Shown here: positions 43,133-55,860 of the stretch, piece after piece
Numbering within the stretch: position 1 is the first letter of the stretch
Layout of the letters: each line of letters opens with the position of its first letter
Assembly (NCBI GenBank): GCA_039720395.1
Contig: CM077824.1
Span: 21,549,630-21,613,629 of the forward strand
DNA length: 64,000 nucleotides
Reading direction: 5' to 3'
Origin: Liquidambar formosana
Lineage: Eukaryota > Streptophyta > Magnoliopsida > Saxifragales > Altingiaceae
The notes under the pieces: model-generated
Told to the model about the DNA's origin: nothing
The model's input: the letters and a program-made list of their open reading frames with translations, nothing else
Database searches by the model: none
Position numbers and translations under genes: made by a program

Positions 43133-44259
43133 CTAATTTCCTTCGTTAAGTATAACGAGGCTCTCCATGTAGTAGGTACAAACTTCTAACAAATCTAGAA
43201 GATCACAGACTCGAAGATTCTTAACTTGCTGGACTCTTGGGTCATATGAAATTAGCACTCCATCAATACCTTTCAATACAACTTCACCATTCTTCAAAAA
43301 GCCTAACGGGTAAGAGAAATCAACCCAACAGCCAAAAGTGAACTGTTTAGTCCAAGAGTCCGCTGCACCATACTCCTTCGTTACCCAGATATCCACCGCT
43401 CCTTCCCCCCTACTTCAAAACAGACAAACAAAGAAAGCAACTCCTTCAGTACGGTGGCAGTCTTTTTTAGCACACAAACATCAAAGCAACACTTGGGGAG
43501 CTTTATTTCAGCGAATACCTCATTAGCCAAATCAAATGATAGGATAAATTCATAATAAGGATCTTCTTCCGTCTCCATACACGCCAACCAGTGAGCAACT
43601 CCATTCACAATTAGATCTATCGGGTTATAATGGATCTCACACAGAACAACATTTTGAATCTCTTTCCAAGAATTCGTTCTTAACGAGTAAATCTCAACTT
43701 TAGGCGGAACTTTAGCGTGATAGCCTCCACCGGGAGAACTACCACCACGATGATAAAGTAATTTTAGCACCCTGTAATCATTAATACGAGGAAGAAAGCA
43801 AAACGTAAGATACATGTGAGCTAAAAAGCCGCCACCGGGACGACGCACAGATGATTTAGGAAGGGTCTTGAACTTTCGAATGGAGGGGTTCCACAGATAA
43901 ATATTGCTCTTATGACTCGAATTTCCGGAACAAGAGAGACAGAGCAACACATTACAGCACCCCTCTACAATTAAGCCCCCAAACGGTCTCTCGAATGGGG
44001 GTTCCAATTTCGTTTGCGGAGCAAACGTTTCATCACAATGCAGTGAGAAACTTTCGCTTTCAACTTTACTATGCATGAGTACATACCCCTTATTATTTGC
44101 ATAAGCTTGAGTGAGGTGGGTGTCAATAAAATTGGGATCACTGACTAGAGAGTGTCAAAATTTGCATACGCACTTGAATCGCATCAGAGATTTGACGAGC
44201 AATCGTGAGAGGATGTTGGTGATGATATCCCATGGCAGATCACCCGACATCGTTGCCAT
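43133..44259 (-). pseudogene. F-box/FBA-domain gene with one nonsense codon and one frameshift
   Basis: The minus strand starts MATMSGDLPWDIITNILSRL, an F-box, followed by KSLMRFKCVCKF, then TGA at 44155-44157 where the family has Trp (usually CK.W). The frame then continues open through the F-box-associated domain: SNIYLWNPSIRKFKTLP, NDYRVLKLLY, VEIYSLRTNSWKEIQN and VNGVAHWLA. Near 43405-43410 a G-run has six G where seven would restore the frame to VDIWVTKEYGAADSWTKQF and the end at 43133. Intact relatives are substrate receptors of SCF ubiquitin ligases. This gene is almost complete and may have died recently, or the lesions could be sequencing errors. Fragments of it are in blocks C and D. 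Confidence 0.88.
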
Positions 44260-44301
44260 TCCACTAGGGTTTTCTTCTATTTGAGTTGGGTGTAAAAGGG
44301 T

Positions 44302-44310
44302 TTAGGGTTT
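44302..44310 (-). promoter_or_regulatory. Telo-box upstream of the F-box gene
   Basis: The minus strand reads aaaccctaa about 45 bases before the F-box ATG, with aaaccctag nearer to it. Such boxes are common in plant 5' regions of housekeeping-type genes. Confidence 0.4.
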
Positions 44311-44822
44311 CTCATGTATTTGGCCCTCCTTCTCCTCTTTTATTTTTTTATTTTTTATTTTTTTTATGATCAGGGTGTTTAGATCAGTTTGCACGTACCT
44401 CAATTATTTGATCTTCTATACCAATAATTTTGAAAGAGTAAATGTCCCTTAAGATTTGGGACAGTCGGTGATAAAATGGAACAAAATGAAATGTGTCAGG
44501 ATCCACGGTTGAGAGAATTCGCTTTTAGTGATCATTTCCCAAATTAATGCTAACAAAAGGATTTTATCTGTCAAACTTGCAACAAATGGATTTTCAACTT
44601 TTTAGAAATTGACTACGAGTTTCTTTTGTTTGGTATTACCTGGAAATTGATGACCAAAGGTAAAGTTTCGTTCGCATAATATTACAATTTTTTTTTTTCC
44701 AAAATTTAGGAGGATGTTAAAAATAAAAAATAAAAATAAAAAATTTAATTTTTTTTCCAAGACAAAGAAAATGTGTCAAAGTGAGTTCAGATCAAATTTC
44801 ATGGAGTTAAAGACGACTTTAA
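44311..44822. other. Intergenic spacer
   Basis: AT-rich. A stretch at about 44520-44660 recalls the interior of the hAT-like MITE family (taacaaaaggattttatctg) without its ends. No gene. Confidence 0.35.
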
Positions 44823-45307
44823 CTATATGTTTTGGTAGAGAGAATGGAAAGGTGGAAAGAAGGAAAAGTAGGAGGGATGGACTTTCCATTCCAGAAGAAG
44901 AAAATCTTTTTTCCTTCCTATGTGTTTGGTTGGATGGATATAGATTAGAGGGAAAGATTGATTATTTCCTTCCAATGTGGTATAAAGGAATGAATGAAAA
45001 GAATAAATATTAATTTTACTATTTTGAATAAATATTAATTTTACTATTTTGCCCTCACATATATAATAGTGAATTGTTAATGAATAAATTTTTATAGGCA
45101 TAAGGTTAAATGTTTCATTTTAATCAAAAAGTTCCATTTCCCTCCTCTAATCCCCCAAAATTAGAGGGATGAGAAAAAGTGAAAATGAGGGATTCCTTAT
45201 CCTCCCTCCCCTTTCCCCTCTACCAAACACACCCACTTACCTTCCTTCCTCCCTTTTTCCCTCCTTCCCTTTCCTTCCCTCTCCTTTCCCCCCTACCAAA
45301 CATAGGT
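44823..45307. mobile_element. Tourist-like MITE, 485 bp
   Basis: The left end ctatatgttttggtaga and the right end, reverse complement acctatgtttggtaggg, are inverted. TAA flanks both sides (44820-44822, 45308-45310). It contains a 26-bp tandem repeat (aataaatattaattttacta twice, from about 45001). No coding. Confidence 0.75.
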
Positions 45308-46435
45308 TAAAATACATTATTGAAAGGGGAGAGAGAGGTGGGTTTTAAAATAGTAATTAATGATTTTTTTTTTCTTTTCTAACAGGGGTATCCAAACCTT
45401 TAACCTAACTAATCCTTGGAACACAAATAAGGTCACCACCCATTTCGCATCAATTAATGCCTAGGATAAACCTGACTAGTGGTTGGCCTAAGAAGGAGTG
45501 AGAAGTTGAATTAAAGACTTTATATTTCTTAAGGCGTATGTCTCAAAAACCAACTAATCCACCTCTTAACGTTATACACTAGTACGTTAATGATTACTCT
45601 ATTTTCTTAGGGTGATTTTTTTAGCCTATGAATATATAGTCTTAGATGGATTTTTTTTTCTCTTCTATCCAAGATAACATAGCCTAAACATATGAGGTGA
45701 AGGTACCTAAGTACCCAAATACCTAAGTACCTAAATGTACAGTAATATTTAACCCACCCTAAACACACACAGTGGCATGATCAAGGTAGAATCTAAGCAC
45801 ACACTCAAAAGGGCCTAACCTTTGAGGAGTTAAATAGTGCTTATTGGTAAATACAAGCCAAGGCCACAAGACCATAGAGATTTTTCTTTTTTTTTTTTGG
45901 ATCGCACATTGCATGGCATGAATGAATATAGAGGTGGTGAAATAATACATAAAACTGATAGGTACGTCACACTTCAAAAGCCTATGCAACTTTTAGAGGT
46001 GCGAAACCTTACTTATATACTACTCCTAACACCTAACTTACTGGATGTGGGACAAGGTCCTAACCTAACATAAGATTCTTTCTTTCTTTTTTCTTTAAGG
46101 TAAAATAGAAAAATGAAAAAGTCACAAGACCACATATCAGGATAACTAAATAGAAATAATAAAGTAGCAAATAAGACTTATAGGTATGCCACACTTAAAA
46201 GCCTAGGTGACTTTTAATTGTTTACGGGAGTGTGTTGTTTGTAAAGGTAATCAGAAGGGGCTATTTTGGTCTAGGTGAAGGTCATTACGGGGCTTTAGAA
46301 AAGGATATAGTAAACCATTGTCCATTAACAAATACCTTTTTGTCATCATCAGATAAATATTTTTTTCAATTAGTTTAAAATTTGAGAAATGTTATGTGGA
46401 AGCTTATCTTGGAGTGCCAATAATATTTCTTTAAA
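45308..46435. other. Intergenic region
   Basis: Holds two diverged copies of a caca(a/g)gaccaca.-containing stretch (about 45775-45990 and 46105-46215) and a small tandem motif cctaagtacc at about 45705-45735. No gene is supported. Confidence 0.4.
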
Positions 46436-47488
46436 TCTATACTACCTATAAAAAAAATGAATGTAAGAAAAACTTTTGATTGACTAATATACCTTTATTT
46501 TAATTTTTAAATACACAACTACCCACCCTTCTGCATATATAGGAAATATAGCAATATGGAAACTATAATTCTAAAGTACATACCTTAATATATTCTAAAA
46601 TACATACCTTAATATATAAAACACAAATAGGAATTCAAAGGAAACCCTAAATCAAATACTTCATTTAATACTATACATATAATACTAAAGCACGTTGACT
46701 TCGTATTTCCCTCTTCCTCTCATTCTCTAGCAAATGAGAATGGCCTGTTAGAGGCACACCTACTTCCCAGCGCAGTCACCAACTAAATATCCACATCATG
46801 GAGACGATACCGGATCTTAAGGGGCTGTTGCGTGAGTGTTTTATACTTTTATTATGTATTTCTTGAAATTTGGTGAGAATTCATATAATGCTGAATTTGT
46901 TTGTCGTTGGGGGTGGTTGTTTTTGAGGATTTTGGGTAGATTAGGAAAACTCTTGATTGTATTTTGATTGTAACGTGGAAATTGTTGGAATGAGTCATAT
47001 ATGTATATGATAATTATTATTATTATTTTGCTTGAATTTGGTTGTTGATGGGAAGGGAGGGGGAAAAGAAAAAGGGAAAAAAAACAAAGAAACGAGGAAA
47101 AAAATAAAATGAAAATCTCGATCTCCACTCTTTTTTAAATCTCTAAGTGAACAAAAAAAAAAAAATGTAAATGATGATACCATATAAAAATAAAATTGAG
47201 AATTTTTTTTATAGAAAAAGTAAGAAAAACTATATTATGAGGGATCAATTTCACTTATTAAAAAATAAATTAAATAATATTTAAAAGCATCAAAAATATA
47301 AAATATAGAAAATAAAAATAAAAGAATTATGTTTGCTACTTCCCTTTGGAATGCACATCTCAAATTGAAGTAGCAAATTGCCACAATCCACATAAGGTAG
47401 CAAAATACAGATTCGTTACTTTTTTTTTTTTTTTTTTTGGCTACCTCCCTCAAAGATGCTCTTGTATCACATATTAAATTATATTATA
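46436..47488 (+). mobile_element. Helitron 5' portion with possible exon capture
   Basis: Starts tctatactacctataaaa after an A, and its first 150 bases match the Helitron at 20723 (gaatgtaagaaaaacttttg). No 3' hairpin lies before the next Helitron start at 47489, so it is either truncated or the outer member of a nest. At 46798-46831 an ATG-led stretch (METIPDLKGLL) meets gtgagt, a 5' splice site. Confidence 0.7.
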
Positions 47489-47912
47489 TCTATACTACCT
47501 ATAAAAGTTTATACTTTAGAAACACTTTTGATTGACCATTACATCTTTATTTTAAATTTTAAATTTTAAATATTTATTTGCCTCCCATATTTAACCAATT
47601 AAAGAATGTTTATTGTCTAGCAAAAAAGAAGGAAAAAAGATAACACAATTTATGTTCACTTCATAAATTCTATATAGCCTCCACTACTATGCATGTGTTC
47701 TAGCTAACTTTTTATTCCTACCATAACTCCTAACAATTGAAAGAATTTTGACTTATTGTGTTGAGCGTTTATTCTAATAAGTTAAATTAACACAAAAGTA
47801 ACAAATAATTAGATTTTCATGTTCAATATATATATATATATATAGATATAGATATAGAATTTATAAATTTTTTTATTTAAATAATATTCATGTGCAACGC
47901 ACGTGTACCCAT
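47489..47912 (+). mobile_element. Short Helitron, about 420 bp
   Basis: Starts tctatactacctataaaag after an A and ends with the hairpin catgtgcaacgcacgtg (47889-47905), which has one mismatch. The terminal CTRR is not preserved. Confidence 0.7.
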
Positions 47913-47921
47913 ATATATATA

Positions 47922-49333
47922 TAGATATATTAATTATAAAAAGTTGAATGTGAGAAAAACTTTTGATTGACTAATATACCCTTATTTTAAATTTTAAATA
48001 TACAATTACCCTTCTACACATATAGGAAATATAAAAATATAAAACACATACATAAATAAGAATTCTAAGGGAACTATAATTCATATAAATAAATAAAACC
48101 CAGAATTATAAGTTAACTCTATTTCATAAGATATATCATCTATTCATTAACAATGGGATTCTAAATTCTACTTTTTCCATTAACAATAGCTTCAACCTAT
48201 TTTAATAGAGCCTTCATCTTCTTTTCTTTTTCGAAATATAGGGTTTTAGGGTTTGTTCTAATTGCTATAGAAAATACTGTTTTCCATGTGGGTCAAGTAC
48301 TTTATATATTTCTGTAACTTTGGTTCTCCTACCTCTATTCTTACTGAATACCCTACCTACAAGATTCCTTGCAAACGCAGTACGGTTCTATTTTAGTTCT
48401 GTTAGATATTATTACTTTTGAGTATTTTTTTTATTTTATTTTTTTGGTGTAAGTTTTTGACAAATCGTGATTCACAAATATTTTATGAGGATACCTTTTT
48501 TTTTATTTAATTATTTATTTTTGGAGTTGGTTTGTTTTCTCACATAGAATCTTTTATTAAAATATAATATAATAAAACCGAATGAGGTTCCTAAACTATC
48601 AAAAATTGGCATTAAGAAAACCAAATCCTATATGTAATGATGTTAAAAATTCTACCTTATTTGGTCAATAGAGCATATCATCTCAACAAAGGACAACCCA
48701 GGAGGATTCCCATGTTTTAGTAAGCACATTTTTCATTGAGAAAATTTTAAAAATAAGTATACTTATCATAATTTCATTTAATTTTTTATATTATAAAAAA
48801 ATTTTATAAAAAAAACCCAACTTCCCCACTCATAGAATAATATTTTCAATGAGTTTGATGACATTTATTTTAATTTATTTTATTTTTTTTTGAATTTAAA
48901 CACGGTGTTATTTGTTCAATTTATTTATGAAATAATTTTTTTAAAAAATTATTACTCTTTGAAATAAGTACATAACTAGGTTAGTTGCCAAACAAGTTCG
49001 AAAAAAAAAGGGTTAAACTATTTAGCTTTTTCCTTACAAAAATAAACATATATATACATATACACACCGACAAAGCCATGAGAAATATCCTTTTGATAGG
49101 CAAATGTACAACTGAAATTTACATATATTTTTTATATTTATTTAAGTTATTGATGGCACATTTAATTAATTTATTAGTTTTGGCACTGATTTTTTTTTTC
49201 TTTTCCATCACGAAAATCTCTTATTTAAAAGACAATTTATATGGTCCACTTTAGCATAAATTTGTATACCATTGATGAAATATTTATTTTATAATGCAAA
49301 AATATTCACGTGCAACGCACGTGAGTACCAAAT
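47922..49333 (+). mobile_element. Helitron, about 1.4 kb, degenerate start
   Basis: The start region tataaaaagttgaatgtgag corresponds to base 20 onward of the Helitron family, its own TC terminus being eroded. It ends with a perfect hairpin cacgtgcaacgcacgtg (49307-49323) followed by a degraded tagt. It is about 600 bp longer than the copy at 20723. No Rep/helicase. Confidence 0.65.
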
Positions 49334-50252
49334 AGTTTAATGAAAAGTGTGATCTCTACATGATTAATATACACTCAAATCACCATCGGCCTTGTTTAAG
49401 TGGTGTCTCTCCCTCATTATAAGAGAGACGTTACAGATTTAAAACTTGATCCCTTTTTAGAACAAAGGGGTAACTGCGATTTGGGTTCTTTTATTGCTTG
49501 TCTAAATAATAAAAAAGAAAATAAAAGAAAATACACTCAACCAATAATCAAATCATTTTAAATTTTCTCATAAAAGATTTTAAAAATATTGTTAAATTTC
49601 CCAATTTTTTAAATTTTCTTTACTCAATTCCTCAGGTATCCATGAACATCCCATAAAATTTGAAATTTTTGTTAGGGTAACTCAAAACTAATTCACTTCC
49701 TAAACATTCCTTTCGTTTTTTTGTTAAAGTTTTTAGCTCTTGTTATGCTCTGGGATGTACTAGTTTTTATTATTCAATGAATTTCTAGCCTTTTACCCAA
49801 ATAAAAATTTTAAAAATAAAAATAAAAAATCATAATTCTCATCATTGCATTTCAATGGTTGCACTAATTAAAACAGTGGTCATGTTTGTTTAAATGGAAG
49901 GGAATGGATAAAATAGAATCACATTCTAATTAATTCTAAATAGCATGTTTAGATGACATAATTAAAATGGGAATGGAATTAAACAGTGTGCTTGAACAGT
50001 TATTTTAAATCCCTTTTATTTCAGACTACTTCAAGCATGGAATCAAATTCCATTCTCATCCATTCCATTCCAGCTAAACAAACATGGCCTAGGGAAGCTG
50101 AAAACTTTAAACAAAAGAAGACAATCTTTTCCCAAGCAGAAAATATTGAAAGACAACCATTCACGCCACCTTGAGTAGCTTCTCCCCTGCCGTTATAGGT
50201 AGAAGGGGAAAAAAAAAAATTTACTCTCAAGGATGACAGAGACCACGATGCA
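49334..50252. other. Intergenic spacer before block D
   Basis: AT-rich. A segment at about 49390-49460 (gtggtgtctctccctc ... ttaaaacttgatcc) is weakly SINE-like. An imperfect inverted pair (aaatggaagggaatgg near 49894 and ccattccattccagc near 50060) suggests another degraded TIR element. No gene. Confidence 0.4.
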
Positions 50253-51118
50253 TGCTAAATTTGTAACACAAGACAAAAATGGTTGAAACCCTTCAACCTG
50301 TAATGCTGAAAAATTCTTCAGTGTAAACCAAATTAAGAAAACATTACCTGTGTGGAACTTTAGGGAAAGATTAATATTATAAACAAACAGGAAAGGAAAA
50401 CCAAAATCCACATTGGTAATTACATGGATCAACTAGAGGAAAGGGCTTGGATGAGACCAGAGCAATAATGGAAAACAATATAAGCACATTTAACAAAACT
50501 TGTACTTGATATTATACACAGGAATCTTCATGAACAAATCACTCCAGTTCAGGCTGCTAGTTTTGAGAATAGGTGCAAATGCACTCGCACCAACTACACT
50601 GCTAGGACCTCATTTAACTGCAGTTACAACCTTGATTAATATGAAGAGGAAAATAGAAAAACAAAAGTGTATTTAATATGAAAATGGAGGATAAATTCAT
50701 GTATAAAAAACAAGACGTATTTTTCAAAGCTCAAGACTAAGCCCCAGTCTAGACCAATTTACAATGGACAGATGTGGTATAAACTTTAAAGAATAAGTGC
50801 CCTTGTCATTTGCTGATAAAAAGTGGGGAAAAAACAAGCTTTATCGAAGATAATTGTAGACATCACATATCTCTTAAGACAGTACACCTCTGAATTTTTT
50901 ACCGACATGTGCAAATTGGATTTAGTTTAACGTAGTGCAATCATATTAACATGGAGAAAGAGAGGAATTAATGATGGGATCAAAAATGATTTAGCTCAAC
51001 TATAATTATGTATTTTGAGGTCAAAACAAGAAGGCAATGAGGTAAGAGTGTCTCCACCAACCACTTATTTCTAAGGTCTTAGACATCCAGCTTGGTAGCC
51101 AACTAAAACAATTACCAC

Positions 51119-51150
<32 letters not shown>

Positions 51151-51999
51151 TATAACTTGCAGCAAAAACATATAGCAATAAGGAAAGAAGCACAAGCACT
51201 TTTGAAATTCCCATCTTTGATACTTGATGCCAAATACATGAATCCTCCTCATGAATGTCACTTTAGTGTACACTTGGTACTAAGCAAAAATTAATACCAG
51301 TTGTATGTATTAAGTCCATGCTACCTCCTTGATCACAAACAATCACTAGAGCTTAGGAGGTTAATTACCAAGGATTGTTAGCGTCAAGTAAAGAGCTAAA
51401 TGCAGTGACAGCAGTTACACTAAGTCCTCTTTTACTAGCACTTGTAACATTGAACAATAACACAAAGAAGAAAAGGAAGGAAAAGGAAGTGCATATTTTA
51501 CTTTGAAATGGTGAAAGCTAGAGAATAGAAACATTTGTTACAACGGGACAGGAGACTGGCAACTTAAGGATTTATTTGTAAAAAATCAACTGTACTAAAC
51601 TTCCAGATTTCCAATATTCCACTATAACAATAAATAGCTGTCAGTTTTTGCAGGAAATAACTTAAATGAAAACATAGTTTGAGATGGATAATTTTCTTAA
51701 CATCAAGTCTAATATCAATCTGCATCAACCTAAATGAACAGTCAATATCTCCAGAACATGTGAGAATAGAAACCTTTTATCAAAATGAACAATGCCAGCA
51801 TCAAATATCACCTAAGGTTGAAAAACCTTCAAAAAAAATCCCCATCCGCATCCATGGATCCATAATCAAGTTGAGACCTAAAATGGATTCACTTAATGCA
51901 ATCACATCCCTGCTTGTTACAACCAATTTGCCACTTAACTCCATCATCTTCTTTAAGTAGTACATTTGCCTTTGTAAGTAACTCCATAAAGTAAATTCG

Positions 52000-52169
52000 G
52001 GAATTACAGATAGGTCTGGCTATGGGCAAATAATTACAGTTCAATTACAGTTCAATTACAGTTGGTAGTTATTCTTAGTTACGTTAGTAGTCATTTACTA
52101 GTAAGTTAGTAATCATTTGCATCGAACTGTAATTGTTTGCCCATACCTGGACCTATCTGTATTTCCCCC
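52000..52169. mobile_element. Foldback element in block D, 170 bp
   Basis: Orthologous to 27285-27443, with direct repeats aagtaaattcg (51989-51999) and aagtaaatttg (52170-52180). It is longer by an 11-bp internal tandem repeat (caattacagtt). Confidence 0.85.
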
Positions 52170-52189
52170 AAGTAAATTTGACTTCCCCA

Positions 52190-52865
52190 CAACCTAATTT
52201 TCTTCATTAAGTGAACTAGACTCTCCATGTAGTAGGTAAATACATCTAACCATCTTGGAATGCTAGGAATACGAAAATACTTGGCTTGCTGGACTTTTAG
52301 GTCATACAAAACAAGACTAACAAGATTAAGCTTATTCGCTGATTGTATGTATACTCATTAGTTCAAGACTCTGGCACACCATATTCCTTCATTACGCATA
52401 TATTGACATGTTGCATCCCCCTTCTTTAGAATAGAGAAATAAAGCAAGCAAGTCCTTCAACACCGTTTCAGACTTGTACCCAACCATCACAATAACATTC
52501 TCAGAACTTTATTTATCCAAATACCTCATTATCCATATCAAAGGATAAGATGAGTTCATAATGATGATCCCCCGCAACACACACACACATGAACAACTCC
52601 ATTGAAAACTGAGTACTTCAAATTACAATTGATCATGCAAGGATCAACATTTTGAATATCTTTCTAAGAATTTAATCTAAGTGAGTAACCCTCAACTTTG
52701 GGTAAGGAAGCCCCATGCATGCGAACAAATAGAAAGGCCATGGGCACTTCTGGGAAAACAAACTTTACCACCCTATGGTCAATAATCTGAGGGAAAAACC
52801 CAAATGATGAAAGAGTATCACATTGGTATTTTATGAAAGATTCAAGGGTAAGGACAAAACACACA
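52190..52865 (-). pseudogene. F-box-associated domain fragment, block D
   Basis: Counterpart of 27465-28190. Recognisable pieces are IKYQCDTLSSFGFFPQIIDH, RVVKFVF, GASLPKVEGYSLRLNS and the C-terminal TYYMESLVHL. No F-box, and several frameshifts. It lacks the long C-run of block C. Confidence 0.75.
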
Positions 52866-53055
52866 TTTCTATTGATTAACAGAGTAATATCCGGATTGGT
52901 GCTTTACAGTGGTTTGCAGTTAAGAAGACTAGAGATGGTTAAGCAAATGGGGTTGCCTGTAAAATTTGCTCATGCAATGTTGTGAAGCAAAAGCAACTAG
53001 CACAACCACCTGCATCAAAGTAATCACCAATAAAAACATATATTATCATATATTA

Positions 53056-54790
53056 TTACCAGTAATCCCCACAAGAACAAACTCCATTCTCAAAGCGGTG
53101 AAACCGATGCACAGCCCTTATAATGATGATCTGATTCACAATCTTTGAGATAAACTTAATGGCATTATGACAGTCAGCACAATTTCTTAGATTCTTTGTG
53201 ATGTGGAGAGTAGTCCCTGGACTAGTGTTGATAAGGCCAATGCAATGGCCAGCTGCTCAATGTGGTAGGAAAGTGCCACCTCTTTTGCTTCATCTTCAAT
53301 ATCAAGGAGCACAAAATCTGTCAAGGGGACATAACCCAAGCGTTTCACTGGAGCAGCCAATTCTTCCAGCAAAATATCAAGGGGGAATTCAGAGAGGTCC
53401 TGCTGGAACATTGCCAGCCGCTTACCATGTTAGGAAAGCGTTTTGTCCCATCTAGATTTAGTAGCATAGGTGTTAGAGAGTAGAGAGCGGTAGCCAGCTT
53501 ATTCTGCAATTCTCTTCCCTAAATCCAGATTACCATGAATCGACATGCTCCACGCAGAGATCCCTGTATACTTGCGTCAGGTTCCACTGGCTATTCTCTC
53601 TGTGTTTCTCTGCTTCAGAAAGTTGCCCTGCACGGCCAAGAAGATCATATTCACTATACATGCAAAATTATTTTTGGTGCAATCCTAAACTCCTCTCTCA
53701 TTAACTGAAAATACCTCTTGCCTTCTTGTACTAACCCCAAATGGCTGCAAGCAGAGAGAACACAAGTTAATGTCACATGATTTGGCCTCACCCCTGCTTT
53801 TACATTTGATCAAAAAGTTAAGTTGCCCTTCCTTCCAGCCATGAATTCCACAACTTACAATCATCGCACTCCAGCAAACATCTTTCCCACTGTTTCATCA
53901 GATACTTTACGAGCCAAAACCAATTCCCACATTTTGCATACGTATCCATTAAAGCAGTTGCAACCAAGATATCAGTATCAAACCAGTTTGGATCACATAA
54001 TTATGAAACCATTAGCCTTTTATTAGAGCTCCTAGATTACCACAATCTAGAAGAACACTCAAAAGGCTAGACCAGTTGGTTTTACCACTGAATTATGCAT
54101 CAAATCAAAGAAACCCAACGTCTTACTGTTATAACTGTTGTGGGCATACCCAGAAATCATGGAAGTCCAAGAAACAAGTCCTTCACAGCCATTTTATAAA
54201 ACACCCAATCTAGCATCTTCAATGTCTCCACATTTTGCATACATATCAACCAAAGCAGCATTAACAATAACATCATCACTGCATCCACAACCCACCAAAT
54301 GCTGGTGAACCAAATTCCCCATTGCAAATTTTGACAATCCTACATAAGACTTGAGCATGAATGGGAAAGCAAACTTGTCTGGTCTTATACCCTTTTCCAT
54401 CATCTTGGATATAATTTCAAGGATTGATGAAACATGCCTTCACTGGCATATCCCCTCATCATAAAATTCCATAGAAAGCTACATGGATTTGTTATATCTT
54501 TAAAAACAGAAGTCGCAGTGTCAATGCTATCAAATTAAAGGTAAAAAAAGCGAATTTGGTTAGTTCACGTGTGTAATGTCAGAGCCTGAAGGCAATGATC
54601 CTTGTATAGGTTTCTTGAGAGAATTGAGGGTGGTGCATCTTTGCAAGTGAGATGAAATAGTGAGGGGAATGTGATCAATGGACTTGCTATGCAAGAGAAG
54701 TGAAATATTGAGGGGAATGTGATTAATGGATTTGCTATGGATGAATGCCAGTGATTTAGGCAAGGAAGAAGAGATAGAGTTGCAAAGGTG
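53056..54790 (-). pseudogene. DYW-type PPR gene, multiply disrupted, block D
   Basis: Counterpart of 28362-30115. Pieces from the N-terminus: KSLAFIHSKSINHIPLNIS, MMEKGIRPDKFAFPFMLKSY, ALVDMYAKCGDIEDARL, then [20 protein letters not shown] and the terminal CSCGDYW before a TAA at 53056. Its frameshifts are partly different from those in block C, so both copies kept decaying after the duplication. It shares the 48-bp N-terminal repeat. Confidence 0.85.
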
Positions 54791-55210
54791 GTTAAAGTTT
54801 AAAAAACAGTTATGAAATGCAACGGCGTTGTTGAACAGCCGTAAAAAGATTTAAGAGGGTTCACATCGATAGATACATATGCTGCCAGCTTGAAGTGCAG
54901 TCCATGAACTCAGATAAAGCAATCTTCTTTTTATTGCTCAGACAACAAATCTTTCTCCAAATAGAATGTGATTTAGGTCATGCCTCTGAAACATCCCGCT
55001 TATAGGCTTTGTTTTGAAATTCCTATTTACAAAGAACAATCTGCTTTTCATTGCTGTCGCTCTCTACAATGTCCAAGCCCAGATCCAAATTCACTTTTTC
55101 ACCATTAACAAACCGATTGTATAGCCTCCTCATTCTTCAAAATACCTCTGATTCCTTCATCAAGTTAATGTACTTTTTTCCTCACATCCTCAAGAGTGGA
55201 TGCCTTCATT

Positions 55211-55860
55211 CTTTACTTTTTTTCCCCCCTAAATCCAAATTACTTTAGTTCCATAAATTTCTAGTCTTGAATTTGAGTGTACGGACATCACAACCTTTTT
55301 TTGTGTTCATGTTTACCACTTTGCTCAGCTCAAATTCATTATCCAGTTTTAACCAAATAATTTCCAAACCTTTCCCATTTAATGCCTGAATAACAAATAG
55401 TTCCAATGCCTACTAAGGCTATATATAAATCAGTTTGTTTTCCTAATGAAAACAAGAATGTAAGCTTTTCACAAAAAACATTATATATTTCCTAATGAAG
55501 TTATGCATAAGAAACAAATCAAATACGAAGGCACAATGACTAATGTTCGTGGGTATCAGACAGAGATCAGGATACTTACAGTAGCTGGCTGTCTAGAAGC
55601 ATATACAGTGATCAATGCGGTAAGATTGGCAAGACTTTAGAGAGGCATCAGGATCAGGCAACTGGTCTTTCCGAGACTTACGGCCTTTAGAAACTCGAAA
55701 ACTTGACACAATGACAACGCATTAGATTGGGTTTCTTTTCATCACGATCAAAGTCAGACCAAAACAACAAAACACCATCACCAACCAGTGAAGAAAGGAG
55801 GACCCAAAACCATGACATCTCAGATCCCTCAGATCCACGAAACTTATATAACCAGAGAAC
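55211..55860. other. Intergenic spacer
   Basis: No recognised gene or element between block D and the kelch-like pseudogene. Confidence 0.4.

Larger units (their letters stand above)
39985..44259. repeat. Older paralogue of blocks C and D (F-box part)
   Basis: Collinear, diverged matches to block C: caattgcacttggacctca with 24183, ccagctttatagcc with 24692, the segment tgagacctaaaatg with 27150, and the whole F-box gene. It lacks the 27285-type foldback and the PPR pseudogene. It carries a private SINE, a TIR element and a LINE fragment. Confidence 0.75.
50253..55210. repeat. Duplicated block D
   Basis: Collinear and highly similar to block C (23852-30557) in the same orientation, without the LINE. 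It has its own microsatellites (a TA run at about 51134-51154) and indels. Both blocks carry the foldback element at the same site. Confidence 0.9.

Noticed and set aside
44300..44312. Interstitial telomere repeat
   Set aside because: Only single aaacccta-type motifs, not tandem telomere repeats. A telo-box in a promoter is the better reading.
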